Shown in pieces: positions 8,893 through 19,598 of a stretch of DNA of 64,000 bases; the first letter of the stretch is position 1, and every line of letters starts with the position of its first letter. The translations under genes and the position numbers were made by a program. The notes beneath the pieces were generated by a model. The model searched no databases and was not told the DNA's origin. It worked only from the letters and a program-made list of their open reading frames with translations. The DNA is from Paenibacillus lentus (GTDB lineage Bacteria; Bacillota; Bacilli; Paenibacillales; Paenibacillaceae), in NCBI RefSeq assembly GCF_003931855.1, contig NZ_CP034248.1, forward strand, positions 1,302,001-1,366,000. Direction: 5' to 3'.

Positions 8893-10757
8893 GTGTGAAA
8901 GAGGACACTGCGAGATGGAATCGCCAAGAGAAAACGGCCTCGCAAGAGCAGTGGATTACTCCGTATTTCCGTGCCTATAGCGGACGCTTTTCCCTGTATT
9001 TGATCTTGGGTACGCTGACGATATTAGCGGCAAGCATGCTGATGTTCACCTCAGGCTTCCTCATTTCCAAATCATCTTTGCAGCCGTATAACATATTGCT
9101 TGTATATGTGCCTATTGTCGGCATCCGTGCATTTGGGATTGGCCGGGCGGTCATACACTATGTAGAACGGCTGGTTGGACATGATGCAGTACTGCGAATT
9201 TTGTCCAAAATGCGGGTGCGTCTATACAACATATTGGAGCCTCAAGCGCTATTTATTCGCTCTCGTTACCGGACGGGGGATTTACTCGGCGTCCTGGCAG
9301 ACGATATAGAGCAGCTGCAGAACGTATACATTCGGACCGTTTTTCCAAGTCTTGTCGCGGTGATCGTTTATGGGGTTATCGTCATTGCCTTGGGTCAGTT
9401 TGATTGGCTGTTTGCATTGCTGGTGGCAGGCTATATCTTCATACTTGTCGTGGTGCTGCCGTATATTTCGCTGATGCTGACTAGACGCACGAATGCAGAG
9501 GTGAAGCAGGAGCGGGGTCGATTGTATCAGAAGCTTACCGACGCAGTGATGGGCATCGGCGATTGGGTCATCAGTGGCAGACCCGCCGAATTTCTGGAGT
9601 CATACGAACATGACGAAGACACTGTAGCCCGAAAAGAGCGCAAGCTTCGCACCTGGGCAAGATGGAGAAGTTTGATCGGTCAACTCGTTGTTGGAATCGT
9701 CGTTATATCTATGATCTATTGGTCAGGCAGCCAAGCTGCTGCCGGACATATTGATCCCGTGTTAATCGCAGCCTTCGTGCTTGTCGTCTTTCCGCTGGCG
9801 GATGCATTCCTGCCCCTGTCCGAAGCCGTCGAGCGCACGCCGCAGTACCAGGAATCGCTAAGTCGATTGAATCGGATTATGGAGCCTGTATTGGGGCAGG
9901 AATCTCAGGGTTCGGTTATGGGCGGAAAGAAGGGGATGTCTGCGGAGTTGGCGATGAACGAACAGCGCCTAGCGGATGTGCTTACCGCCTCTCGTGCCCG
10001 GGATATTCACATAAAGCTGAGTAATGTCTCTTTCACATATGAAGCTAAGCATGCCATACAGAGTGGCGGTTCGTATTCCGTCTGTGATGTTTCTCTCGAT
10101 ATACCCCAGGGCAAGCGAGTCATGGTGATTGGCCGGAGCGGTGCGGGTAAGTCCACGCTGTTGAAGCTCATTCAGGGGGCGATTGCACCGACCGAGGGCA
10201 GTGTACTAATCAATGGCGTTCCGGCAGCGCACTTCGGGGATGACATCTCTAAAGTCATCTCAGTATTGAACCAAAGCCCGCACTTGTTCGATACAACCGT
10301 AGCGAATAATATCCGGCTTGGGCGTCAAGGTGCTTCGGAGGAGGAACTGCACCTGGCGGTACAGCAAGCGCAGCTTGACGCGCTGATCGCTACGCTGCCG
10401 GAGGGTCTAAGCACACCGATGCGCGAGACCGGGCAGCGCTTCTCCGGCGGAGAACGGCAGCGTGTGGCTCTGGCGCGCATCCTGCTTCAGGATGCGCCGG
10501 TGCTCGTCCTTGATGAGCCGACCGTAGGGCTTGACCCACGTACCGAGCGTGAGCTGCTGTCAACGATCTTCAGGTCGACAGCGGGCAAGACGCTCGTGTG
10601 GGTCACGCATCATTTGGTCGGAGCAGAGAAGATGGACGAGATTATCTTCATGGAGCATGGCACGATCCTTATGCGCGGCACGCATGAGGAACTGCTGGAG
10701 CGGGAGTCAAGGTATCGCAGCCTTTATGCGCTGGATCGCCCGGATGATATAGCTTAA
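8889..10757 (+). CDS. cydC: Glutathione/cysteine ABC exporter subunit CydC (ATP-binding and permease)
   Basis: 622 residues from a GTG start overlapping the cydD stop (GTGA), with GGGAGGGG-like bases just upstream. The membrane domain (about 35-330) contains GIGRAVIHYVERLVGHDA, typical of CydC. The ATPase has Walker A GRSGAGKST, signature FSGGERQRVALARILL and Walker B VLVLDEPTVGLD. It is slightly longer than usual because of a roughly 40-residue insert (about 335-375) between the membrane domain and the ATPase. It is the last gene of the operon before a strong hairpin terminator. Confidence 0.95.
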   Translation: MSVKEDTARWNRQEKTASQEQWITPYFRAYSGRFSLYLILGTLTILAASMLMFTSGFLISKSSLQPYNILLVYVPIVGIRAFGIGRAVIHYVERLVGHDAVLRILSKMRVRLYNILEPQALFIRSRYRTGDLLGVLADDIEQLQNVYIRTVFPSLVAVIVYGVIVIALGQFDWLFALLVAGYIFILVVVLPYISLMLTRRTNAEVKQERGRLYQKLTDAVMGIGDWVISGRPAEFLESYEHDEDTVARKERKLRTWARWRSLIGQLVVGIVVISMIYWSGSQAAAGHIDPVLIAAFVLVVFPLADAFLPLSEAVERTPQYQESLSRLNRIMEPVLGQESQGSVMGGKKGMSAELAMNEQRLADVLTASRARDIHIKLSNVSFTYEAKHAIQSGGSYSVCDVSLDIPQGKRVMVIGRSGAGKSTLLKLIQGAIAPTEGSVLINGVPAAHFGDDISKVISVLNQSPHLFDTTVANNIRLGRQGASEEELHLAVQQAQLDALIATLPEGLSTPMRETGQRFSGGERQRVALARILLQDAPVLVLDEPTVGLDPRTERELLSTIFRSTAGKTLVWVTHHLVGAEKMDEIIFMEHGTILMRGTHEELLERESRYRSLYALDRPDDIA

Positions 10758-10767
10758 TAATATATAG

Positions 10768-10847
10768 AAAGAACCTCGCAAGATGGAGTGATCCCAGTCG
10801 TTAGTCCGACCTAACGATTGGGATCACAGTCCAAAGCGAGGTTCTTT
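10768..10847. terminator. Bidirectional terminator with an independent inner hairpin
   Basis: Outer arms AAAGAACCTCGC (10768-10779) and GCGAGGTTCTTT (10836-10847) are perfect complements. Within them lies a second stem of 17 base pairs (10788-10804 with 10811-10827, one G-U pair, 6-base loop). It separates the convergent cydC and xyloglucanase genes. Confidence 0.85.
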
Positions 10848-10863
10848 GCTATGAAAATGCAGC

Positions 10864-13800
10864 TTAAGGCTCAATTCCCCATTGCAGTTCACCGGAGATG
10901 TAGCCGGTTACTCGTGGGGCATCTTGATATGATGTGGAGGTCGAATCAAAGGAGTAGTCGTCACTCTGCGAATAATCACTCCAGTCAGATTTGGAGATGC
11001 GGATTTGCAGGTCAATGCTCTGGCTGGCTGCTAGGCTGCCTGCTCCGCTTGTGAAGCCGATTTCCGCATAATAATCCGCTCCACTTATGGTTGCAGGCAT
11101 CTTGACGAAGTTGCCTGTCACATTAGAGCTGCCTATCTGAGTCCAGTCGCAGAACAGACTTTGCGATTGCTCTCCATCGATGGTGTAGTAGTAACGCAGC
11201 TTAATATCGGAGAGGTTAATAGCCTGACTTCCAGTATTCGTCAGCTTAATTCGGGGACTGAGTGTGTTTGTCGTATTGCTTACCGCTTCATTATACATTT
11301 GCACCTTAATGCCTCCGGCAGGTGTTGGTACAGTCGAGTCCTGAATGTTGATGTTCAATACCGAATCAGCCCCGGCGCTGAACTGGAACGTCAAGCTTAG
11401 TTGACCGAGAGGCTGAGCGGCCAAGTAGCTGCTGAGGATCGTGATGTTGGAATCGGAGACTGTATAATCGCTGCCTTCCGTCAATGCCGCAGCTCCGTTG
11501 CGAATGGCGGTTAGTGTATTCCCATTCAACGTCAATGCGACGTTTACGTTGGCCTGATTGCCTACGTTTTTGTCAAAGGCAGCAGACGTGGGTGTGATCG
11601 AAGAGCTGGGGGTGGGCTCCTCTGGCCCCGGTTCTTCCGGTTCCGGCGGGTTTGTCAGTGCATCCCCATATACGATACCAAGTCCATTTGTTCCTATATA
11701 TACCCGGCCGTAAATTCTGGGGTCACCGGTAATCGCCGAGTTTGTCGAAGCATATTGATGCTGATCGTCATTAATTCTGATCCAGTTAGCTCCCGCATCA
11801 TTAGAGCGGAAAATCCCCCGAACGCCATCAATCTTGGCGCTGGTGTACAGCGCCATGTAGCTATGTCCGGGCGCTGCCTTGCCAAATCCGATCACGTTGG
11901 CCTCCTGAACGTTGGCAAGCTTTGTGAAGGAAGCTCCGGAGTCGATAGAATGCCACAGACCGTATTTGCCGCCCGTCGTGCTGCCTCCCGCGAGCCAGAT
12001 ATCGCCTTCGCTGCCGGGCACCGCTTTGAAGTCCAAATCTCCCTCCGCTGGAATTCCCGTAGCCGCCGTTTTTGTGAACGTAGCTCCGCCGTTAGTGCTC
12101 ACATAGAAGTCGCCAGCTGACCAAGCGTAAAATTTATTGGAATTTACGCGGTCGGAAGCGACTTTTGCACCCTGGGGCACGCCAGTGCTGGCTGACCAGG
12201 AATTCCCGTTGTTGCTGGAGTAAAAGACGCCTACATCTGGAGTGCTCCATAGAATAGCGTTGCCATTTGCGGAAAGGGCCACCTTGCCTCCGCCTGCAGT
12301 TCCCGCGGGCTCGCCATTCCCGGCGTACCAGTTAGCTCCGCCGTCCCGGGAGAAACCGATGGATTTAGCGTTGGGATCTGCGGATTTGTCCGCTTGGCCT
12401 ACGCGCACGATAAAGCTGGGGTCCAATTCGGCATAGTCCATATCCGTTGTGCTATTTGGATGTGTCATCATTTTTGCCGGGGGCTGGGTCAGATCATCGT
12501 GCTTAAAGCCCGTGACATCGAGCAGGCCACTGATCAAATGCGCGCCGGATGGCGGGCTGATCAGATCGGTGACTGCCGTCTCTTCAATGCCTTTGGCCAT
12601 CACGCTAATGTTAACCTTGCCGCCGGTATCCCAGGCCGTAAGGTTATTGGTGCCATAAATCGTTGCCCCGGTTCCGTACATCATCCGGTCTGAATTGAAC
12701 GGATCAATCTCAAGATCTCCAATCATCCAGCCGAGCTTAGGCGTAACTTCAGGCGGGGAAGGGTTGTTCTCAAAATCGAGCCAAGGCGCTCCGGAAATAT
12801 CCTGCGTGTATCGGAACGTACGGTTTGGATATCCATCCCAATCCCAAATGCGGCTCCAGGTTGCACCGCCATCGGTACTGCGGAATAGAATCGCGTCCGG
12901 CCACCAGGAATTAAGCGTAGCGACGATAAGGGTATTCGGCTGCTGGGCGTCGACGGCCAGTCCGCCGTATCCGAAGTAATTATCGCTGCTGCTGGACGGA
13001 ATCGGACTGATATTCGTCCAAGAATCTGTGACAGTGTCATATTTCCAAAGGTCGCCTTTCGTTCCATCATAAGGGCCTGCGCCGTCGCTATAAGGAATGT
13101 ACAGCTGACCGTTTGAAGCCAAAACTCCGTGGTGCGGAAGATAGCCCGTCGGCTGACCGGGAACGGCAGACCATGTTGCACCGCCGTCTGTACTTCGGTA
13201 TACGCTTTCATTTTTATCGGCTACGCCAACATAGATAGTTTGAGTTGCTTGTCCAGGCGAACCTGTCGAAGGATCGAAGGTAATCCAGGCCAGTCCGACG
13301 ATGTCGCTCTGGTACTCATAATCGGGGTTCTCGACATAGGTCCCCGGGTTAGGAAAACTGGTTACCTTGCTCCAGGTTGCCCCGTAATCGGTGCTCTTCC
13401 ATAATCCATTACCGCTGCGCGCTCCAAAATAAAGGATGTTATTCTTGTTAGGGTCGATGGCAAGCCGCTCACCCATTGAGCGTCCCGGCATGTTGCCGCC
13501 TACTTTGAAAGGCAGACTGGACACTTGCCAAGTGTCGCCTTTGTCCGTTGAGCGTAAAATGCTCCCATTATTCGGATCCCAGCTGTTCGTGTAGGTGCCG
13601 ACGGCAAGGTACAGGCGATTTGGATCGACCGGATCGGTTGCCAAGGCATCGACGCCGGTCTTGCCCCATTCATCGATCCCTACCCAGTCCAGCAGTTGAA
13701 TCCAGCTTTGATCCGCTTCGTTCCAGCGATAAGCACCGCCGATATCAGTTCTTGCATAAATCAAGTTCGGCTCTGTCTCATTAAAAATAATCCCTGGCAC

Positions 13801-13977
13801 AAAGCCGCCTCCACCTCCTGTAACTACTTTGTTCCATTGGTAGTCTTCGCTTGCTGCTGCATGGGCATTACCTGCCCCCAGTAATCCTGCAAAGGCTGAG
13901 CCAGCTATAAGAATGGACAATAGTATTAGATGAAACTTTTTAAACGAAGTACTTCTGAAAATAGTTGTATGGGCCAT
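10864..13977 (-). CDS. Secreted GH74 xyloglucanase with CBM_X2 and CBM3 modules
   Basis: 1037 residues from the ATG at 13977. I prefer this start over a TTG 15 codons upstream because GGGAGG lies directly before it. A signal peptide ending GNAHAAAS (about residue 43) precedes a beta-propeller GH74 domain (about 45-770) with repeated RSTDGGATW-type blades. Candidate catalytic Asp residues lie in RTDIGGAYRW and in GDLEIDPFN. After a Pro/Glu linker comes a CBM_X2 module (about 800-890, TPTSAAFDKN) and a C-terminal CBM3 (about 895-1037, ending GYISGELQWG). It should hydrolyse xyloglucan outside the cell while bound to cellulose. The order is typical of Paenibacillus enzymes. Confidence 0.95.
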   Translation of the reverse strand: MAHTTIFRSTSFKKFHLILLSILIAGSAFAGLLGAGNAHAAASEDYQWNKVVTGGGGGFVPGIIFNETEPNLIYARTDIGGAYRWNEADQSWIQLLDWVGIDEWGKTGVDALATDPVDPNRLYLAVGTYTNSWDPNNGSILRSTDKGDTWQVSSLPFKVGGNMPGRSMGERLAIDPNKNNILYFGARSGNGLWKSTDYGATWSKVTSFPNPGTYVENPDYEYQSDIVGLAWITFDPSTGSPGQATQTIYVGVADKNESVYRSTDGGATWSAVPGQPTGYLPHHGVLASNGQLYIPYSDGAGPYDGTKGDLWKYDTVTDSWTNISPIPSSSSDNYFGYGGLAVDAQQPNTLIVATLNSWWPDAILFRSTDGGATWSRIWDWDGYPNRTFRYTQDISGAPWLDFENNPSPPEVTPKLGWMIGDLEIDPFNSDRMMYGTGATIYGTNNLTAWDTGGKVNISVMAKGIEETAVTDLISPPSGAHLISGLLDVTGFKHDDLTQPPAKMMTHPNSTTDMDYAELDPSFIVRVGQADKSADPNAKSIGFSRDGGANWYAGNGEPAGTAGGGKVALSANGNAILWSTPDVGVFYSSNNGNSWSASTGVPQGAKVASDRVNSNKFYAWSAGDFYVSTNGGATFTKTAATGIPAEGDLDFKAVPGSEGDIWLAGGSTTGGKYGLWHSIDSGASFTKLANVQEANVIGFGKAAPGHSYMALYTSAKIDGVRGIFRSNDAGANWIRINDDQHQYASTNSAITGDPRIYGRVYIGTNGLGIVYGDALTNPPEPEEPGPEEPTPSSSITPTSAAFDKNVGNQANVNVALTLNGNTLTAIRNGAAALTEGSDYTVSDSNITILSSYLAAQPLGQLSLTFQFSAGADSVLNINIQDSTVPTPAGGIKVQMYNEAVSNTTNTLSPRIKLTNTGSQAINLSDIKLRYYYTIDGEQSQSLFCDWTQIGSSNVTGNFVKMPATISGADYYAEIGFTSGAGSLAASQSIDLQIRISKSDWSDYSQSDDYSFDSTSTSYQDAPRVTGYISGELQWGIEP

Positions 13978-14329
13978 TTTATAAACCTCCCTGCTCATGG
14001 AATGGATATTTTTTTTGCACACGTTAACATTTTGGCGATTGCAACGGTAATATTATGCTGGCTGTTAGGGGACACCTCCTTTTCCTAAGGAATCTACACG
14101 ATGTGGTAGCTTTTCGGACTACGAGCTTGCATTCAATTCAGCTATGAAAAGTAGTGTGAATAATAGATTAGTAGGTTTATATTACCTTATAATTGGCAAA
14201 TATTCAATTAATAGTATAATTAATTTTGAATCAAAAGTTGATTGTCTACCCTGCCTTTCTTTTGTTCTGTCTGCTTAACTTATATAATGGGGCTATACTT
14301 TATAGGAAAGCCGGAGGTGAAGCGGCGGA
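13978..14329. promoter_or_regulatory. Divergent promoter region between xyloglucanase and LysR gene
   Basis: 352 bases between two divergent starts. The left part holds the GGGAGG ribosome-binding site of the xyloglucanase. The right part is A/T-rich with candidate -10 elements (for example TATAAT at about 14281-14286), then GGAGGTG before the LysR start. No gene, riboswitch or clear operator palindrome was recognised. Confidence 0.4.
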
Positions 14330-15226
14330 ATGGAATTGAGGCAAATATTGTATTTCATTGAGGTTGCGAAGCTGGAGCATGTGACGGAGGCCTCTTATGC
14401 TCTTCACGTATCACAGTCCGCTGTTAGTAGACAAATTTTTAAACTGGAATCCGAGCTCGGTGTAGACTTATTCCTTCATGAGGGACGGAAGGTAAAGCTT
14501 ACTCCGATCGGTAAGCTGTTTCTCGCTCATATGGAGCAGCTCGTCAAAGTGCTTGATAACGCGCGTCAGGAGATCAGTGAGTTTCTGGATCCGGAGCGGG
14601 GGACGGTGCGGATCGGCTTCCCCAGCAGCTTGGCGGCACAAATGATTCCGGGTGTTGTGTCGGCTTTTAGAGAGCAATACCCTGCTGTACATTTTCAGCT
14701 GCAGCACGGTTCCTATCGCGAACTGGTCGATTCGGTAATTAAGGGGGACATGAACCTGGCCATTATGGGCCCGGTGCCGAAGAATGAATCGCAAATTAAA
14801 GTGGAAGTGCTTTTTCGAGAAAAGTTTAAAGCGCTGCTTCCGTCCAAGCATAAATTAGCAGGACAGTCGTCGGTCAAGCTCAGTGATCTGAAGGATGATT
14901 TATTCGTGCTCTTCCCCGAAGGCTTCGTCCTGCGGGAAATTGTGGTGAATGCTTGCAGCGATCTTGGCTTTAAGCCGAAGGTAACATTTGAAGGGGACGA
15001 TTTGGACGCGATTAAGGGGCTTGTCTCGGCTGGGCTTGGTCTGACGGTGCTGCCGGAAATTGCTCTTAGTGAATATCTTCCTGATTCCATCGTTGCCCTG
15101 CCGATCACCGAACCGCTGGTTACGCGCGATGTGGGAGTGATTATTCCGGCAAATCGGGATCTGCCGCCCACGGAGAAGTTATTTTATGATTTTCTCAAAG
15201 AGATGGCCCCCGGTTTTGGACTTTAG
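14330..15226 (+). CDS. gltC: LysR-family regulator, GltC-like
   Basis: 298 residues. The winged HTH (1-60, MELRQILYFIEVAKLEHVTE) is followed by a LysR effector domain. It closely follows Bacillus GltC as I remember it, with the shared blocks GTVRIGFPSSLA, DLFVLFPEGFVLRE and EGDDLDAIKGLVSAGLG. GltC activates glutamate synthase (gltAB) and senses 2-oxoglutarate/glutamate through GDH. Here it faces gdhA convergently instead of lying beside gltAB, which suggests a link to glutamate metabolism. GGAGGTG at about 14312-14318 supports the start. It could be a paralogue with another target. Confidence 0.85.
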   Translation: MELRQILYFIEVAKLEHVTEASYALHVSQSAVSRQIFKLESELGVDLFLHEGRKVKLTPIGKLFLAHMEQLVKVLDNARQEISEFLDPERGTVRIGFPSSLAAQMIPGVVSAFREQYPAVHFQLQHGSYRELVDSVIKGDMNLAIMGPVPKNESQIKVEVLFREKFKALLPSKHKLAGQSSVKLSDLKDDLFVLFPEGFVLREIVVNACSDLGFKPKVTFEGDDLDAIKGLVSAGLGLTVLPEIALSEYLPDSIVALPITEPLVTRDVGVIIPANRDLPPTEKLFYDFLKEMAPGFGL

Positions 15227-15245
15227 ATACAGCCTTCATTATTGT

Positions 15246-15297
15246 AAAAAAAGAGCTGCCCCTGAAGTAGAAAATATACTTAGGAGCAGCTTTTTCA
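15246..15297. terminator. Bidirectional terminator between gltC-like gene and gdhA
   Basis: AAAAAGAGCTGCCCCTGAAGTA and TACTTAGGAGCAGCTTTTT pair imperfectly around a short A-rich loop, with T-runs on both strands. It serves both convergent genes. Confidence 0.75.
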
Positions 15298-15334
15298 TGA
15301 TGGATTGGATCTATCTTAGTTGACCTGTCTATGT

Positions 15335-16759
<1,425 letters not shown>

Positions 16760-16930
16760 TCACGATTGGTCTGAATCAATTGTAATATGTATCTCTGTTC
16801 TGAACAAAACTTTATTGAGATGAACTTCATGCCGAACTGAGATCAACTCCAGGGTGCCGATTGGGCACTTCATTACTTTATTATATGAAAAGTGATATAT
16901 TTTGAGTGAAAAAGATTGCCAAAATAGTGA

Positions 16931-16959
16931 CAGGGATCTGCCAAAATAGCAGACCCCTG
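16931..16959. terminator. Hairpin between nitroreductase and gdhA promoter
   Basis: CAGGGATCTGC (16931-16941) and GCAGACCCCTG (16949-16959) form an 11-base-pair stem with one mismatch and a 7-base loop just after the nitroreductase stop. The T-run is weak, so it is a likely but imperfect terminator for that minus-strand gene. Confidence 0.5.
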
Positions 16960-16972
16960 CAAAAATTATCTG

Positions 16973-17617
16973 TTATAAGCCGTTCCAATATGTAATTTCA
17001 TCGACATGAAACCGAATGGACTGGCGTGCCGGCTTTGTGCCTTTACCGATCGCGATCAAAATAGTCGGTACAAGCGTCTCTGGGAGCTGGAGCGCTTCGG
17101 CGAATTTCTCTGCGTTGTAGCCCCCCATCGGCACGGTATCGTAGCCCTTCGCCTTGGCAGCGAGCATGAGCTGCATGGAAACGAGGCCTGCATCGAATAG
17201 ATTAATCTGGTGCATCTGTTCCGGGGCCAATCCGCCATAGAGCTCCTGAATGCGCGTCATCATTCCTTCCTTGACCTCCGGAGGCATGTACCCGGCCTCC
17301 ACAGTTCTGTTATAAATATCGTCCGCCCGTTTTAAAGATTCTAAATCTCCCAGTACAGCAATAATGGCTGAAGCCTCTAGCACATGCTGCTGATTGTTGG
17401 TGATTGGATGGATCTGTTTTTGAATTTCCTTATCATCGATGATCAGAAAGCGCCAAGGCTGCAGGTTGGAGGAAGAAGGGGCTGTCGTTGCCAATTCAAT
17501 GATTTCTTTCAGTTCCTCGCGCGGAATTCGAATTGAGGGATCATAAGCCCGCACGGAATGCCTTTCTCGCATGACTGTATAAATATTGTTTAAATCAATC
17601 TTGTCCAGGCTGCTCAA
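16973..17617 (-). CDS. Nitroreductase-family NAD(P)H:FMN oxidoreductase
   Basis: 214 residues. The FMN-binding block RHSVRAYDPSIRIPREELKE near the start and the ATTAPSSSNLQPWRFLI segment define the family; GLVSMQLMLAAKAKGYDTVPMGG is the second conserved part. It is of YodC type, reducing nitro compounds or quinones in the cytoplasm. The start is a TTG at 17617 with GAAAGG about 10 bases upstream; the next ATG would cut into the conserved region. It appears monocistronic, transcribed divergently from the dehydrogenase at 17891. Confidence 0.88.
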   Translation of the reverse strand: MSSLDKIDLNNIYTVMRERHSVRAYDPSIRIPREELKEIIELATTAPSSSNLQPWRFLIIDDKEIQKQIHPITNNQQHVLEASAIIAVLGDLESLKRADDIYNRTVEAGYMPPEVKEGMMTRIQELYGGLAPEQMHQINLFDAGLVSMQLMLAAKAKGYDTVPMGGYNAEKFAEALQLPETLVPTILIAIGKGTKPARQSIRFHVDEITYWNGL

Positions 17618-17890
17618 ATGGATTCAATCCTTTCTATTATTAAATATGGGATGTACGATCTCCAGGCTGTTCAGTATACTTACGTACCTCACGCAGCTCT
17701 CAGCACGCGGTGCATGGCCGCATGATGGCGGTAGGTCGAACCGAAGCATTAATATGCCTCGAAAATACACACTCACAGTATATATATCAACTGTTGTTTT
17801 TACAAGAACAGTTCCGACCTACTCTTGTACTTAAAAAGGAAAGCGGTTACGCTAAGTCTAATAGATTACGAACTAAGGGAGAGATCATGG

Positions 17891-18865
17891 ATGACCTTGA
17901 AAGTTGGAATTGTTGGTACGGGCTGGTTCAGTAAGGTGCACGGAGATATCCTTGCTGAAGCCGAGGGAGTTCGAATAGCGGCTACTTGCGGGACAAGTAT
18001 GGAGAAGGCCAATTCCCTGGCTTCTCGTTATTCTGGAGCGAGAGGCTTTGACCGTTTGACGGATATGCTGGATAGTGAGCAACTGGATGCGGTGTATTTA
18101 TGTATACCACCGATGGCGCACGAGGGGATGGAGACGGAGCTGATAGCTCGGGGAATTCCTTTTCTCGTAGAAAAACCGCTTGGCGTTGATTTGGATGGGC
18201 CCAATAAGATCTTGGAGCAGCTTCGCCGCAACCCGGTCATCACATCGGTTGGATATCATTTCCGCTATAAGCAGTCGGCCTTGCAACTGAAGGAGCTCCT
18301 GAAGGGCCAGAAGATTGGAATGGCTTTAGGGACATGGATGGGGAGTATGCCTGGCGTCGGCTGGTGGAGAAAACAGGAGGGCTCTGGCGGACAATTTATT
18401 GAGCAGACGACGCATTTAGTAGATTTACTTCGTTACGTCGCTGGCGAGGTGGAGGAAGTTTACGCCGCCTATGCCAATAGAATTGTGCATGAGCAGCATG
18501 AGGGAGTCACTGTTTCAGATGTCGGCACGGTCACACTGAAGCTCTCCAGTGGAGCTATAGCTAACCTTTCAAACACCTGTGTTCTGCCGGATGCGGTAGG
18601 AGAAGTCGGCTTGAGCTTTTACACCGAGCAAGGCATACTGGCCTGGGATCCTGATCAGCTTGAAATAAAAAACAACGGCGTGTCCACGAGTTATTCCAGC
18701 ACGGATAATCCTTATGTTGCCGAGACGGCAGCGTTTCTTCATGCGGTACGTACGGGGGATGCCTCCGGAATTCGATCCGACTATGCGGATGCCGTCCGTA
18801 CACAGGCGGTTACCTGCGCTGCCCTTGAATCTTCGATTACTGGGCAAGCGGTGCGTGTCTTTTAG
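17891..18865 (+). CDS. Gfo/Idh/MocA-family oxidoreductase
   Basis: 324 residues. An N-terminal Rossmann fold (VGIVGTGWFSKVHGDIL) and the substrate-side motif EKPLGVDLDGP with catalytic-type Lys place it in the Gfo/Idh/MocA NAD(P)-dependent sugar or inositol dehydrogenase family. The C-terminal domain begins near residue 120 (VGYHFRYKQSALQ). I start at the ATG at 17891 because AAGGGAG lies at about 17876-17882. An open reading upstream to 17825 carries no homology. The substrate is unknown. It stands alone, and the 273 bases before it contain only A/T-rich promoter-like sequence. Confidence 0.87.
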   Translation: MTLKVGIVGTGWFSKVHGDILAEAEGVRIAATCGTSMEKANSLASRYSGARGFDRLTDMLDSEQLDAVYLCIPPMAHEGMETELIARGIPFLVEKPLGVDLDGPNKILEQLRRNPVITSVGYHFRYKQSALQLKELLKGQKIGMALGTWMGSMPGVGWWRKQEGSGGQFIEQTTHLVDLLRYVAGEVEEVYAAYANRIVHEQHEGVTVSDVGTVTLKLSSGAIANLSNTCVLPDAVGEVGLSFYTEQGILAWDPDQLEIKNNGVSTSYSSTDNPYVAETAAFLHAVRTGDASGIRSDYADAVRTQAVTCAALESSITGQAVRVF

Positions 18866-19027
18866 CCGATGCAAGAAGCATTATATTGGTGTGTAGGATA
18901 TGGTCCTTCGAATTCTAGTTTATAGCTAATCTCTTAAAAATGAGCGAGTCCCCTAGTATACTCGTCCAATCTATTACTATCACCCTTTCATAGTATGAAG
19001 TAATCCTTGAAAGGAGTTGATAGAAAT

Positions 19028-19444
19028 ATGGCAGTTCTTCTTCAACATGTTACAAATGTTCCGACACCTATCACGAATGGAGCCGCGATTAACGTTCCGC
19101 AGACTCCGGCTGGTCAGGGTATCGCGCTCGTGCGGGTATCCATTCCTGCTAACGCCCCTGTAAATACGGTTGAATTGACGGCAACAGTGGGATTGCGGGG
19201 ATTGACGGGAATTCCCCGGGTATTGTTCCGGATTTTCCGTGATGGTCAAGAAATCTATTATGCAACACAAGCCGTAGAAACGAACTTTGAGAATGTAAAT
19301 CTTACGGCGTTAACGGCGGTAGATTCCAACGTAGCTCCTGGAGTACATGATTATATTTTATCTGTAGAACAGGTTGCCGCTGCTACGAATACGGCTAGAG
19401 TTGTTGGCCCGATCGTGTTTAGTGCGCTAGCAACCGCCCCGTAA
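19028..19444 (+). CDS. Small beta-rich protein, possibly spore surface (exosporium-like)
   Basis: 138 residues, no signal peptide, rich in Val, Thr, Ala and Asn and nearly lacking charged residues. Alternating patterns such as NTVELTATVGLRG and ARVVGPIVFSALATAP predict beta strands. The composition resembles small exosporium proteins of Bacillus (ExsC/BclA-tip-like jelly-roll proteins), but I do not recognise the family with certainty. AAAGGAG at about 19011-19017 fixes the start. It is monocistronic with a strong terminator. Expression in the mother cell during sporulation is an inference from the composition only. Confidence 0.6.
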   Translation: MAVLLQHVTNVPTPITNGAAINVPQTPAGQGIALVRVSIPANAPVNTVELTATVGLRGLTGIPRVLFRIFRDGQEIYYATQAVETNFENVNLTALTAVDSNVAPGVHDYILSVEQVAAATNTARVVGPIVFSALATAP

Positions 19445-19485
19445 ATCTGCTTTATTATCTCTAGTGCCATACTTGTATAAGCTGG

Positions 19486-19520
19486 AAAAATAGGCTGAGA
19501 GCTTGCTCTCAGCCTATTTT
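19486..19520 (+). terminator. Intrinsic terminator
   Basis: A perfect 15-base-pair stem (19487-19501 with 19506-19520), tetraloop CTTG, and a flanking A-run and T-run. It closes the small spore-protein-like gene. Confidence 0.9.
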
Positions 19521-19527
19521 CCTATAA

Positions 19528-19553
19528 AAAAGGAGCTTTGCTTGAAGCAAAGC
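19528..19553 (-). terminator. Terminator of lrgAB
   Basis: On the minus strand GCTTTGC-TTCAA-GCAAAGC is followed by TCC and a T-run. It lies just beyond the lrgB stop. Confidence 0.7.
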
Positions 19554-19598
19554 CCATTCAATATATATATAAATTTGGAGGAATCCCTTAGATTAAGC

